64,000 bases of DNA from Saccoglossus kowalevskii (GCF_000003605.2 NW_003133315.1:1-64000); one strand, 5' to 3'. Positions 36,656 through 49,828 are shown, counted from the first letter of the stretch. The notes: a model not told the origin generated them from the sequence alone. Translations and numbers: made by a program.

Positions 36656-37593
36656 CTAAGTCATCGTCATGACACCCCCGTAGTTAAATTTCGAAAACAA
36701 TAAGTAAATGTATCGAGAATGCCTCATAAATAAGCAGATTATCACAACAGCCAACCGAAAATTCGACAACAAACTGCTTACAAAGTTGTGAAAAGCGATT
36801 GCAAAGTTGCTTGTTTCAATCGGTATTGTTACCTGAGATATCATATTAACAATTACCATAGTTAAAAGTTCGAAAATGTGTATAAATAATTCGTGAATTG
36901 CTGTTAAATTACCGTAGTGTTACTCCGAGTAAGTAGAGGTCATAGGTCAAATATGGAAGGTACTTTGTGCCAGCGATAACGATTTTAAAACATTTAAAAA
37001 CATAAATTACCCGCCAATTTGGCTTAACTTCAAATAATTCATGCAGCTCTATGTTTAGATGACCGCCAAAAGTTGAAAGTAAAGCGCGATCGGGCGTGGT
37101 TAGTACTTGCATGGGAGACTCCCTGAGTAAATGAGCCATTGATTTTTCTTTCATCACACTCACACACATAGTAAAGATATAAGGCAACGCTCCTGCATCC
37201 TTCCTTACTGTGATGGCAATTATTTATAGTGGACTTTTTGTAACTATTTTAATTAAGGAAAAGTTTTCAAATTCCTTCTAATTTTCTAGAACAAGTTGTA
37301 GATGCTGTCGGTATGTAGTAGGTTTTAAGATGTTAACACACCGTGTAAAGTTGTTCAAAGTGATTGCAAAGTTATGGAAAGTTATTGCAAAGTTCGTTGA
37401 TGTATTGGTATGTATGACCTAAGTTGTTGGCATATAGAAACGCGCAGTGGTAAAGTCGAACAATTTAATAAAAGCCAGTTCAAAGCAGCATATAGATGTT
37501 TACATGAACTGAATGTAAAATGTTAGAAAACAGCATGCAATGTTCAAGGGAAAAAGCGAAGGAAATTTTGGCGGAGTTGCTTGTATATTAAAC
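36656..37593 (+). repeat. Monomer 40, subfamily E variant, short form, tail T (938 bp)
   Basis: AAATAATTCGTG, ATAAATTACCCGCC, GTATGTAGTAGG and GAACTGAATG are all repeated in monomer 45 at a spacing of 4,700. Confidence 0.96.
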
Positions 37594-38531
37594 CTAAGTC
37601 ATCGTCATGACACCCCCGCAGTTAAATTTCGAAAACAATAAGTAAATGTATCGAGAATGCCTCATAAATAAGCAGATTATCACAACAGCCAACCGAAAAT
37701 TCGACAACAAACTGCTTACAAAGTTGTGAAAAGCGATTGCAAAGTTGCTTGTTTCAATCGGTATTGTTACCTGAGATATCATATTAAGAATTACCATAGT
37801 TAAAAGTTCGAAAATGTGTATAAATATTTCGTGAATTGCTGTTAAATTACCGTAGTGTTACTCCGAGTAAGTAGAGGTCATAGGTCAAATATGGAAGGTA
37901 CTTTGTGCCAGCGATAACGATTTTAAAACATTTAAAAACATAAAATACCCGCCAATTTGGCTTAACTTTAAATAATTCATGCAGCTCTATGTTTAGATGA
38001 CCGCCAAAAGTTGAAAGTAAAGCGCGATTGGGCGTGGTTAGTACTTGCATGGGAGACTCCCTGAGTAAATGAGCCATTGATTTTTCTTTCATCACACTCA
38101 CACACATAGTAAAGATATAAGGCAACGCTCCTGCATCCTTCCTTACTGTGATGGCAATTATTTATAGTGGACTTTTTGTAACTATTTTAATTAAGGAAAA
38201 GTTTTCAAATTCCTTCTAATTTTCTAGAACAAGTTGTAGATGCTGTCGGTACGTAGTAGGTTTTAAGATGTTAACACACCGTGTAAAGTTGTTCAAAGTG
38301 ATTGCAAAGTTATGGAAAGTTATTGCAAAGTTCGTTGATGTATTGGTATGTATGACCTAAGTTGTTGGCATATAGAAACGCGCAGTGGTAAAGTCGAACA
38401 ATTTAATAAAAGCCAGTTCAAAGCAGCATATAGATGTTTACATGAACTCACTGTAAAATGTTAGAAAACAGCATGCAATGTTCAAGTAAAAAAGCGAAGG
38501 GAATGTTGGCGGAGTTGCTTGTATATTAAAC
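37594..38531 (+). repeat. Monomer 41, subfamily EK, short form, tail T (938 bp)
   Basis: ATTAAGAATT at the left pairs it with monomer 46. GCGATTGGGCG (CGATCG lost) is shared with monomers 56 and 66. GAAGGGAATG at the right end is private. Confidence 0.96.
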
Positions 38532-39479
38532 CTAAGTCATCGTCATGACACCCCCGCAGTTAAATTTCGAAAACAATAAGTAAATGTATCGAGAATGCCT
38601 CATAAATAAGCAGATTATCACAACAGCCAACCGAAAATTCGACAACAAACTGCTTACAAAGTTGTGAAAAGCGATTGCAAAGTTGCTTGTTTCAATCGGT
38701 ATTGTTACCTGAGATATCATATTAACAATTACCATAGTTAAAAGTTCGAAAATGTGTATAAATATTTCGTGAATTGTTGTTAAATTACCGTAGTGTTACT
38801 CCGAGTAAGTAGAGGTCATAGGTCAAATATGGAAGGTACTTTGTGCCAGCGATAACGATTTTAAAACATTTAAAAACATAAAATACCCGCCAATTTGGCT
38901 TAACTTCAAATAATTCATGTATCTCTATGTTTAGATGACCGCCAAAAGTTGAAAGTAAAGCGCGATCGGGCGTGGTTAGTACTTGCATGGGAGACTCCCT
39001 GAGTAAATGAGCCATTGATTTTTCTTTCATCACACTCACACACATAGTAAAGATATAAGGCAACGCTCCTGCATCCTTCCTTACTGTGATGGCAGTTATT
39101 TATAGTGGAAAATCGTGGACTTTTTGTATCTATTTTAATTAAGGAAAAGTTTTCAAATTCCTTCTAATTTTCTAGAACAAGTTGTAGATGCTGACGGTAC
39201 GTAGTAGGTTTTAAGATGTTAACACACCGTGTAAAGTTGTTCAAAGTGATTGCAAAGTTATGCAAAGTTATTGCAAAGTTCGTTGATGTATTGGTATGTA
39301 TGACCTAAGTTGTTGGCATATAGAAACGCGCAGTGGTAAAGTCGAACAATTTAATAAAAGCCAGTTCAAAGCAGCATATAGATGTTTACATGAACTCACT
39401 GTAAAATGTTAGAAAACAGCATGCAATGTTCAAGTAAAAAAGCGAAGGAAATGTTGGCGGAGTTGCTTGTATATTAAAC
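38532..39479 (+). repeat. Monomer 42, subfamily E, long form, tail A (948 bp)
   Basis: CATGTATCTCTATG followed by the 10-bp step and GTATCTATTTT. This combination returns in monomers 49 and 50. Confidence 0.96.
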
Positions 39480-40417
39480 CTAAGTCATCGTCATGACACC
39501 CCCGCAGTTAAATTTCGAAAACAATAAGTAAATGTATCGAGAATGCCTCATAAATAAGCAGATTATCACAACAGCCAACCGAAAATTCGACAACAAACTG
39601 CTTACAAAGTTGTGAAAAGCGATTGCAAAGTTGCTTGTTTCAATCGGTATTGTTACCTGAGATATCATATTAACAATTACCATAGTTAAAAGTTCGAAAA
39701 TGTGTATAAATATTTCGTGAATTGTTGTTAAATTACCGTAGTGTTACTCCGAGTAAGTAGAGGTCATAGGTCAAATATGGAAGGTACTTTGTGCCAGCGA
39801 TAACGATTTTAAAACATTTAAAAACATAAAATACCCGCCAATTTGGCTTAACTTCAAATAATTCATGTAGCTCTATGTTTAGATGACCGCCAAAAGTTGA
39901 AAGTAAAGCGCGATCGGGCGTGGTTAGTACTTGCATGGGAGACTCCCTGAGTAAATGAGCCATTGATTTTTCTTTCATCACACTCACACACATAGTAAAG
40001 ATATAAGGCAACGCTCCTGCATGCTTCCTTACTGTGATGGCAATTATTTATAGTGGACTTTTTGTAACTATTTTAATTAAGGAAAAGTTTTCAAATTCCT
40101 TCTAATTTTCTAGAACAAGTTGTAGATGCTGTCGGTACGTAGTAGGTTTTAAGATGTTAACACACCGTGTAAAGTTGTTCAAAGTGATTGCAAAGTTATG
40201 GAAAGTTATTGCAAAGTTCGTTGATGTATTGGTATGTATGACCTAAGTTGTTGGCATATAGAAACGCGCAGTGGTAAAGTCGAACAATTTAATAAAAGCC
40301 AGTTCAAAGCAGCATATAGATGTTTACATGAACTCACTGTAAAATGTTAGAAAACAGCATGCAATGTTCAAGTAAAAAAGCGAAGGAAATGTTGGCGGAG
40401 TTGCTTGTATATTAAAC
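39480..40417 (+). repeat. Monomer 43, subfamily E, short form, tail T (938 bp)
   Basis: A clean E unit. GAATTGTTG is shared with monomer 42 and GCATGCTTCC with monomer 37. Confidence 0.96.
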
Positions 40418-41355
40418 CTAAGTCATCGTCATGACACCCCCGTAGTTAAATTTCGAAAACAATAAGTAAATGTATCGAGAATGCCTCATAAATAAGCAGA
40501 TTATCACAACAGCCAACCGAAAATTCGACAACAAACTGCTTACAAAGTTGTGAAAAGCGATTGCAAAGTTGCTTGTTTCAATCGGTATTGTTACCTGAGA
40601 TATCATATTAACAATTACCATAGTTAAAAGTTCGAAAATGTGTATAAATATTTCGTGAATTGCTGTTAAATTACCGTAGTGTTACTCCGAGTAAGTAGAG
40701 GTCATAGGTCAAATATGGAAGGTACTTTGTGCCAGCGATAACGATTTTAAAACATTTAAAAACATAAAATACCCGCCAATTTGGCTTAACTTCAAATAAT
40801 TCATGTAGCTCTATGTTTAGATGACCGCCAAAAGTTGAAAGTAAAGCGCGATCGGGCGTGGGTAGTACTTGCATGGGAGACTCCCTGAGAAAATGAGCCA
40901 TTGATTTTTCTTTCATCACACTCACACACATAGTAAAGATATAAGGCAACGCTCCTGCATCCTTCCTTACTGTGATGGCAATTATTTATAGTGGACTTTT
41001 TGTAACTATTTTAATTAAGGAAAAGTTTTCAAATTCCTTCTAATTTTCTAGAACAAGTTGTAGATGCTGTCGGTACGTAGTAGGTTTTAAGATGTTAACA
41101 CACCGTGTAAAGTTGTTCAAAGTGATTGCAAAGTTATGGAAAGTTATTGCAAAGTTCGTTGATGTATTGGTATGTATGACCTAAGTTGTTGGCACATAGA
41201 AACGCGCAGTGGTAAAGTCGAACAATTTAATAAAAGCCAGTTCAAAGCAGCATATAGATGTTTACATGAACTCACTGTAAAATGTTAGAAAACAGCATGC
41301 AATGTTCAAGGGAAAAAGCGAAGGAAATTTTGGCGGAGTTGCTTGAATATTAAAC
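40418..41355 (+). repeat. Monomer 44, subfamily E, short form, tail T (938 bp)
   Basis: CCCCCGTAGTT mark. GCGTGGGTAG, GAGAAAATGAGCC and GGCACATAG are private. Its end has CTTGAATATT. Confidence 0.96.
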
Positions 41356-42293
41356 CTAAGTCATCGTCATGACACCCCCGCAGTTAAATTTCGAAAACAA
41401 TAAGTAAATGTATCGAGAATGCCTCATAAATAAGCAGATTATCACAACAGCCAACCGAAAATTCGACAACAAACTGCTTACAAAGTTGTGAAAAGCGATT
41501 GCAAAGTTGCTTGTTTCAATCGGTATTGTTACCTGAGATATCATATTAACAATTACCATAGTTAAAAGTTCGAAAATGTGTATAAATAATTCGTGAATTG
41601 CTGTTAAATTACCGTAGTGTTACTCCGAGTAAGTAGAGGTCATAGGTCAAATATGGAAGGTACTTTGTGCCAGCGATAACGATTTTAAAACATTTAAAAA
41701 CATAAATTACCCGCCAATTTGGCTTAACTTCAAATAATTCATGCAGCTCTATGTTTAGATGACCGCCAAAAGTTGAAAGTAAAGCGCGATCGGGCGTGGT
41801 TAGTACTTGCATGGGAGACTCCCTGAGTAAATGAGCCATTGATTTTTCTTTCATCACACTCACACACATAGTAAAGATATAAGGCAACGCTCCTGCATCC
41901 TTCCTTACTGTGATGGCAATTATTTATAGTGGACTTTTTGTAACTATTTTAATTAAGGAAAAGTTTTCAAATTCTTTCTAATTTTCTAGAACAAGTTGTA
42001 GATGCTGTCGGTATGTAGTAGGTTTTAAGATGTTAACACACCGTGTAAAGTTGTTCAAAGTGATTGCAAAGTTATGGAAAGTTATTGCAAAGTTCGTTGA
42101 TGTATTGGTATGTATGACCTAAGTTGTTGGCATATAGAAACGCGCAGTGGTAAAGTCGAACAATTTAATAAAAGCCAGTTCAAAGCAGCATATAGATGTT
42201 TACATGAACTGAATGTAAAATGTTAGAAAACAGCATGCAATGTTCAAGGGAAAAAGCGAAGGAAATTTTGGCGGAGTTGCTTGTATATTAAAC
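41356..42293 (+). repeat. Monomer 45, subfamily E variant, short form, tail T (938 bp)
   Basis: A near-copy of monomer 40 from its invariant block to its end (AAATAATTCGTG, ATAAATTACCC, GTATGTAGTAGG, GAACTGAATG). AATTCTTTCTAATT is private. Confidence 0.96.
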
Positions 42294-43224
42294 CTAAGTC
42301 ATCGTCATGACACCCCCGCAGTTAAATTTCGAAAACAATAAGTAAATGTATCGAGAATGCCTCATAAATAAGCAGATTATCACAACAGCCAACCGAAAAT
42401 TCGACAACAAACTGCTTACAAAGTTGTGAAAAGCGATTGCAAAGTTGCTTGTTTCAATCGGTATTGTTACCTGAGATATCATATTAAGAATTACCATAGT
42501 TAAAAGTTCGAAAATGTGTATAAATATTTCGTGAATTGCTGTTAAATTACCGTAGTGTTACTCCGAGTAGTAGAGTCATAGTCAAATATGGAAGTACTTT
42601 GTGCCAGCGATAACGATTTAAAACATTTAAAACATAAAATACCCGCCAATTTGGCTAACTTTAAATAATTCATGCAGCTGTATGTTTAGATGACCGCCAA
42701 AAGTTGAAAGTAAAGCGCGATCGGGCGTGGTTAGTACTTGCATGGGAGACTCCCTGAGTAAATGAGCCATTGATTTTTCTTTCATCACACTCACACACAT
42801 AGTAAAGATATAAGGCAACGCTCCTGCATCCTTCCTTACTGTGATGGCAATTATTTATAGTGGACTTTTTGTAACTATTTTAATTAAGGAAAAGTTTTCA
42901 AATTCCTTCTAATTTTCTAGAACAAGTTGTAGATGCTGTCGGTACGTAGTAGGTTTTAAGATGTTAACACACCGTGTAAAGTTGTTCAAAGTGATTGCAA
43001 AGTTATGGAAAGTTATTGCAAAGTTCGTTGATGTATTGGTATGTATGACCTAAGTTGTTGGCATATAGAAACGCGCAGTGGTAAAGTCGAACAATTTAAT
43101 AAAAGCCAGTTCAAAGCAGCATATAGATGTTTACATGAACTCACTGTAAAATGTTAGAAAACAGCATGCAATGTTCAAGTAAAAAAGCGAAGGAAATTTT
43201 GGCGGAGTTGCTTGTATATTAAAC
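42294..43224 (+). repeat. Monomer 46, EK-like left then Q, short form, tail T (931 bp), indel cluster
   Basis: The left part copies monomer 41 (ATTAAGAATT). Seven one-base run losses fall between about 42,568 and 42,657, exactly explaining 931 bp. From there on the unit is Q, so the subfamily switch coincides with the damaged stretch. A shortened frame of 63 codons remains at 42,627-42,818. Confidence 0.93.
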
Positions 43225-44163
43225 CTAAGTCATCGTCATGACACCCCCGCAGTTAAATTTCGAAAACAATAAGTAAATGTATCGAGAATGCCTCATAAAT
43301 AAGCAGATTATCACAACAGCCAACCGAAAATTCGACAACAAACTGCTTACAAAGTTGTGAAAAGCGATTGCAAAGTGGCTTGTCTCAATCGGTATTGTTA
43401 CCTGAGATATCATATTAACAATTACCATAGTTAAAAGTTCGAAAATGTGTATAAATATTTCGTGAATTACTGTTAAATTACCGTAGTGTTACTCCGAGTA
43501 AGTAGAGGTCATAGGTCAAATATGGAAGGTACTTTGTGCCAGCGATAACGATTTTAAAACATTTAAAATCATAAAATACCCGCCAATTTGGCTTAACTTT
43601 AAATAATTCTTGCAGCTGTATGTTTAGATGACCGCCATAAGTTGAAAGTAAAGCGCGATCGGGCGTGGTTAGTACTTGCATGGGGAGACTCCCTGAGTAA
43701 ATGAGCCATTGATTTTTCTTTCATCACACTCACACACATAGTAAAGATATAAGGCAACGCTCCTGCATCCTTCCTTACTGTGATGGCAATTATTTATAGT
43801 GGACTTTTTGTAACTATTTTAATTAAGGAAAAGTTTTCAAATTCGTTCTAATTTTCTAGAACAAGTTGTAGATGCTGTCGGTACGTAGTAGGTTTTAAGA
43901 TGTTAACACACCGTGTAAAGTTGTTCAAAGTGATTGCAAAGTTATGGAAAGTTATTGCAAAGTTCGTTGATGTATTGGTATGTATGACCTAAGTTGTTGG
44001 CATATAGAAACGCGCAGTGGTAAAGTCGAACAATTTAATAAAAGCCAGTTCAAAGCAGCATATAGATGTTTACATGAACTCACTGTAAAATGTTAGAAAA
44101 CAGCATGCAATGTTCAAGGGAAAAAGCGAAGGAAATTTTGGCGGAGTTGCTTGAATATTAAAC
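43225..44163 (+). repeat. Monomer 47, subfamily Y, short form, tail T (939 bp)
   Basis: CTTGTCTCAATCGG and GAATTACTG match monomer 2. One extra G (CATGGGGAGAC) gives 939 bp and breaks the 92-codon frame. AATTCTTGCAG and AATTCGTTCTAATT are private. Confidence 0.95.
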
Positions 44164-45101
44164 CTAAGTCATCGTCATGACACCCCCGCAGTTAAATTTC
44201 GAAAACAATAAGTAAATGTATCGAGAATGCCTCATAAATAAGCAGATTATCACAACAGCCAACCGAAAATTCGACAACAAACTGCTTACAAAGTTGTGAA
44301 AAGCGATTGCAAAGTTGCTTGTTTCAATCGGTAATGTTACCTGAGATATCATATTAACAATTACCATAGTTAAAAGTTCGAAAATGTGTATAAATATTTC
44401 GTGAATTGCTGTTAAATTACCGTAGTGTTACTCCGAGTAAGTAGAGGTCATAGGTCAAATATGGAAGGTACTTTGTGCCAGCGATAACGATTTTAAAACA
44501 TTTAAAAACATAAAATACCCGCCAATTTGGCTTAACTTCAAATAATTCATGTAGCTCTATGTTTAGATGACCGCCAAAAGTTGAAAGTAAAGCGCGATCG
44601 GGCGTGGTTAGTACTTGCATGGGAGACTCCCTGAGTAAATGAGCCATTGATTTTTTTTTCATCACACTCACACACATAGTAAAGATATAAGGCAACGCTC
44701 CTGCATCCTTCCTTACTGTGATGGCAATTATTTATAGTGGACTTTTTGTAACTATTTTAATTAAGGAAAAGTTTTCAAATTCCTTCTAATTTTCTAGAAC
44801 AAGTTGTAGATGCTGTCGGTACATAGTAGGTTTTAAGATGTTAACACACCGTGTAAAGTTGTTCAAAGTGATTGCAAAGTTATGGAAAGTTATTGCAAAG
44901 TTCGTTGATGTATTGGTATGTATGACCTAAGTTGTTGGCATATAGAAACGCGCAGTGGTAAAGTCGAACAATTTAATAAAAGCCAGTTCAAAGCAGCATA
45001 TAGATGTTTACATGAACTCACTGTAAAATGTTAGAAAACAGCATGCAATGTTCAAGTAAAAAAGCGAAGGAAATGTTGGCGGAGTTGCTTGTATATTAAA
45101 C
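44164..45101 (+). repeat. Monomer 48, subfamily E, short form, tail T (938 bp)
   Basis: The left junction has CAAGGGAAAAAGCG and CTTGAATATT. CGGTAATGTTACC and GATTTTTTTTTCATC are private. GGTACATAGTAGG links it to monomer 23. Confidence 0.96.
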
Positions 45102-46049
45102 CTAAGTCATCGTCATGACACCCCCGTAGTTAAATTTCGAAAACAATAAGTAAATGTATCGAGAATGCCTCATAAATAAGCAGATTATCACAACAGCCAA
45201 CCGAAAATTCGACAACAAACTGCTTACAAAGTTGTGAAAAGCGATTGCAAAGTTGCTTGTTTCAATCGGTATTGTTACCTGAGATATCATATTAACAATT
45301 ACCATAGTTAAACGTTCGAAAATGTGTATAAATATTTCGTGAATTGCTGTTAAATTACCGTAGTGTTACTCTGAGTAAGTAGAGGTCATAGGTCAAATAT
45401 GGAAGGTACTTTGTTCCAGCGATAACGATTTTAAAACATTTAAAAACATAAAATACCCGCCAATTTGGCTTAACTTCAAATAATTCATGTATCTCTATGT
45501 TTAGATGACCGCCAAAAGTTGAAAGTAAAGCGCGATCGGGCGTGGTTAGTACTTGCATGGGAGACTCCCTGAGTAAATGAGCCATTGATTTTTCTTTCAT
45601 CACACTCACACACATAGTAAAGATATAAGGCAACGCTCCTGCATCCTTCCTTACTGTGATGGCAGTTATTTATAGTGGAAAATCGTGGACTTTTTGTATC
45701 TATTTTAATTAAGGAAAAGTTTTCAAATTCCTTCTAATTTTCTAGAACAAGTTGTAGATGCTGACGGTACGTAGTAGGTTTTAAGATGTTAACACACCGT
45801 GTAAAGTTGTTCAAAGTGATTGCAAAGTTATGCAAAGTTATTGCAAAGTTCGTTGATGTATTGGTATGTATGACCTAAGTTGTTGGCATATAGAAACGCG
45901 CAGTGGTAAAGTCGAACAATTTAATAAAAGCCAGTTCAAAGCAGCATATAGATGTTTACATGAACTCACTGTAAAATGTTAGAAAACAGCATGCAATGTT
46001 CAAGTAAAAAAGCGAAGGAAATGTTGGCGGAGTTGCTTGTATATTAAAC
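45102..46049 (+). repeat. Monomer 49, subfamily E, long form, tail A (948 bp)
   Basis: TAAACGTTCG and TACTCTGAG are found only here and in the next unit, 948 bp on, so the two are a recent tandem duplication. CATGTATCTC as in monomer 42. Confidence 0.96.
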
Positions 46050-46997
46050 CTAAGTCATCGTCATGACACCCCCGCAGTTAAATTTCGAAAACAATAAGTA
46101 AATGTATCGAGAATGCCTCATAAATAAGCAGATTATCACAACAGCCAACCGAAAATTCGACAACAAACTGCTTACAAAGTTGTGAAAAGCGATTGCAAAG
46201 TTGCTTGTTTCAATCGGTATTGTTACCTGAGATATCATATTAACAATTACCATAGTTAAACGTTCGAAAATGTGTATAAATATTTCGTGAATTGCTGTTA
46301 AATTACCGTAGTGTTACTCTGAGTAAGTAGAGGTCATAGGTCAAATATGGAACGTACTTTGTGCCAGCGATAACGATTTTAAAACATTTAAAAACATAAA
46401 ATACCCGCCAATTTGGCTTAACTTCAAATAATTCATGTATCTCTATGTTTAGATGACCGCCAAAAGTTGAAAGTAAAGCGCGATCGGGCGTGGTTAGTAC
46501 TTGCATGGGAGACTCCCTGAGTAAATGAGCCATTGATTTTTCTTTCATCACACTCACACACATAGTAAAGATATAAGGCAACGCTCCTGCATCCTTCCTT
46601 ACTGTGATGGCAGTTATTTATAGTGGAAAATCGTGGACTTTTTGTATCTATTTTAATTAAGGAAAAGTTTTCAAATTCCTTCTAATTTTCTAGAACAAGT
46701 TGTAGATGCTGACGGTACGTAGTAGGTTTTAAGATGTTAACACACCGTGTAAAGTTGTTCAAAGTGATTGCAAAGTTATGCAAAGTTATTGCAAAGTTCG
46801 TTGATGTATTGGTATGTATGACCTAAGTTGTTGGCATATAGAAACGCGCAGTGGTAAAGTCGAACAATTTAATAAAAGCCAGTTCAAAGCAGCATATAGA
46901 TGTTTACATGAACTGACTGTAAAATGTTAGAAAACAGCATGCAATATTCAAGGGAAAAAGCGAAGGAAATGATGGCGGAGTTGCTTGTATATTAAAC
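46050..46997 (+). repeat. Monomer 50, subfamily E, long form, tail A (948 bp)
   Basis: Twin of monomer 49. GGAACGTACTTTG is private. The right end switches to GCAATATTCAAGGG and GATGGCGG, matching the end of monomer 14. Confidence 0.96.
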
Positions 46998-47934
46998 CTA
47001 AGTCATTGTCATATCACACCGCAGTTAAATTTCGAAAACAATAAGTAAATATATCGAGAATGCCTCATAAATAAGCAGATTATCACTACAGCCAACCGAA
47101 AATTCGACAACAAACTGCTTACAAAGTTGTGAAAAGCGATTGCAAAGTTGCTTGTTTCAATCGGTATTGTTATCTGAGATATCATATTAACAATTACCAT
47201 AGTTAAAAGTTCGAAAATGTGTATAAATATTTCGTGAATTGCTGTAAAATTACCGTAGTGTTACTCCATGTAAGTAGAGGTCATAGGTCAAATATCGAAG
47301 GTACTTTGTGCCAGCGATAATGATGTTAAAACATTTAAAAACATGAAATACCCGCCAATTCGGATTGACTTTAAATAATTCATGCAGCTGTGTGTTTAGG
47401 TGAACGCCAAATGTTTAAAGTAAAGCGCGATCGGGCGTGGTTAGTACTTGCATGGGAGACTCCCTGAGTAAATGAGCCATTGATTTTTCTTTCATCACAC
47501 TCACACACATAGTAAAGATATAAGGCAACGCTCCTGCATCCTTCCTTACTGTGATGGCAATTACTTATAGTGGAATTTTTGTAACTATTTTAATTAAGGA
47601 AAAGTTTTCAAATTCCTTCTAATTCTCTAGAACAAGTTGTAGATGCTGACGGTACGTAGTAGGTTTTAAGATGTTAACACACCGTGTAAAGTTGTTCAAA
47701 GTGATTGCAAAGTTATGCAAAGTTATTGCAAAGTTCGTTGATGTATTGGTATGTATGACCTAAGTTGTTGGCATATAGAAACGCGCAGTGGTAAAGTCGA
47801 ACAATTTAATAAAAGCCAGTTCAAAGCAGCATATAGATGTTTACATGAACTGACTGTAAAATGTTAGAAAACAGCATGCAATGTTCAAGGGAAAAAGCGA
47901 AGGAAATGTTGGCGGAGTTGCTTGTATATTAAAC
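46998..47934 (+). repeat. Monomer 51, subfamily G, short form, tail A (937 bp)
   Basis: ATATATCGAG and ATCACTACAG match monomer 15 at a spacing of 33,708, but this unit has no 10-bp step. ATTACTTATAGTGGAATTTTTG is like monomer 54. CATATCACACCG shortens the left part. Confidence 0.95.
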
Positions 47935-48881
47935 CTAAGTCATTGTCATGTCACCCCGCAGTTAAATTTCGAAAACAATAAGTAAATATATCGAGAATGC
48001 CTCATAAATAAGCAGATTATCACAACAGCCAACCGACAATTCGACAACAAACTGCTTACAAAGTTGTGAAAAGCGATTGCAAAGTTGCTTGTTTCAATCG
48101 GTATTGTTATCTGAGATATCATATTAACAATTACCATAGTTAAAAGTTCGAAAATGTGTATAAATATTTCGTGAATTGCTGTAAAATTACCGTAGTGTTA
48201 CTCCATGTAAGTAGAGGTCATAGGTCAAATATCGAAGGTACTTTGTGCCAGCGATAATGATGTTAAAACATTTAAAAACATGAAATACCCGCCAATTTGG
48301 CTTAACTTTAAATAATTCATGCAGCTCTATGTTTAGATGACCGCCAAAAGTTGAAAGTAAAGCGCGATCGGGCGTGGTTAGTACTTGCATGGGAGACTCC
48401 CTGAGTAAATGAGCCATTGAATTTTCTTTCGTCACACTCACACACATAGTAAATATATAAGGCAACGCTCCTGCATCCTTCCTTACTGTGATGGCAGTTA
48501 TTTATAGTGGAAAATCGTGGACTTTTTGTAACTATTTTAATTAAGGAAAAGTTTTCAAATTCCTTCTAATTTTCTAGAACAAGTTGTAGATGCTGACAGT
48601 ACGTAGTAGGTTTTAAGATGTTAACACACCGTGTAAAGTTGTTCAAAGTGATTGCAAAGTTATGCAAAGTTATTGCAAAGTTCGTTGATGTATTGGTATG
48701 TATGACCTAAGTTGTTGGCATATAGAAACGCGCAGTGGTAAAGTCGAACAATTTAATAAAAGCCAGTTCAAAGCAGCATATAGATGTTTACATGAACTCA
48801 CTGTAAAGTGTTAGAAAACAGCATGCAATGTTCAAGTAAAAAAGCGAAGGAAATTTTGGCGGAGTTGCTTGTATATTAAAC
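47935..48881 (+). repeat. Monomer 52, G/EK hybrid, long form, tail A (947 bp)
   Basis: G-like up to about 48,290 (CCATGTAAG, TATCGAAGG, AATGATGTT, CATGAAATACC), then EK-like (TTTGGCTTAAC, GCAGCTCTATG). A clear single-switch recombinant. CTTTCGTCACAC and CTGACAGTACG are private. Confidence 0.95.
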
Positions 48882-49828
48882 CTAAGTCATTGTCATGTCA
48901 CCCCGCAGTTAAATTTCGAAAACAATAAGTAAATATATCGAGAATGCCTCATAAATAAGCAGATTATCACAACAGCCAACCGAAAATTCGACAACAAACT
49001 GCTTACAAAGTTGTGAAAAGCGATTGCAAAGTTGCTTGTTTCAATCGTTATTGTTATCTGAGATATCATATTAACAATTACCATAGTTAAAAGTTCGAAA
49101 ATGTGTATAAATATTTCGTGAATTGCTGTAAAATTACCGTAGTGTTACTCCAAGTAAGTAGAGGTCATAGGTCAAATATCGAAGGTACTTTGTGCCAGCG
49201 ATAATGATGTTAAAACATTTAAAAACATGAAATACCAGCCAATTCGGATTAACATTAAATAATTCATGCAGCTGTGTGTTTAGGTGAACGCCAAATGTTT
49301 AAAGTAAAGCGCGATCGGGCGTGGTTAGTACTTGCATGGGAGACTCCCTGAGTAAATGAGCCATTGATTTTTCTTTCATCACACTCACACACATAGTAAA
49401 GATATAATGCAACGCTCCTGCATCCTTCCTTACTGTGATGGCAGTTATTTATAGTGGAAAATCGTGGACTTTTTGTAACTATTTTAAGTAAGGAAAAGTT
49501 TTCAAATTCCTTCTAATTTTCTAGAACAAGTTGTAGATGCTGACGGTACGTAGTAGGTTTTAAGATGTTAACACACCGTGTAAAGTTGTTCAAAGTGATT
49601 GCAAAGTTGTGCAAAGTTATTGCAAAGTTCGTTGATGTATTGGTATGTATGACCTAAGTTGTTGGCATATAGAAACGCGCAGTGGTAAAGTCGAACAATT
49701 TAATAAAAGCCAGTTCAAAGCAGCATATAGATGTTTACATGAACTCACTGTAAAATGTTAGAAAACAGCATGCAATGTTCAAGTAAAAAAGCGAAGGAAA
49801 TTTTGGCGGAGTTGCTTGTATATTAAAC
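48882..49828 (+). repeat. Monomer 53, subfamily G, long form, tail A (947 bp)
   Basis: CATGTCACCCCG, then G marks. GATATAATGCAACG is shared with monomers 55 and 65. AATCGTTATTG, TTTTAAGTAAGG and GTTGTGCAAAG are private. Confidence 0.95.
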
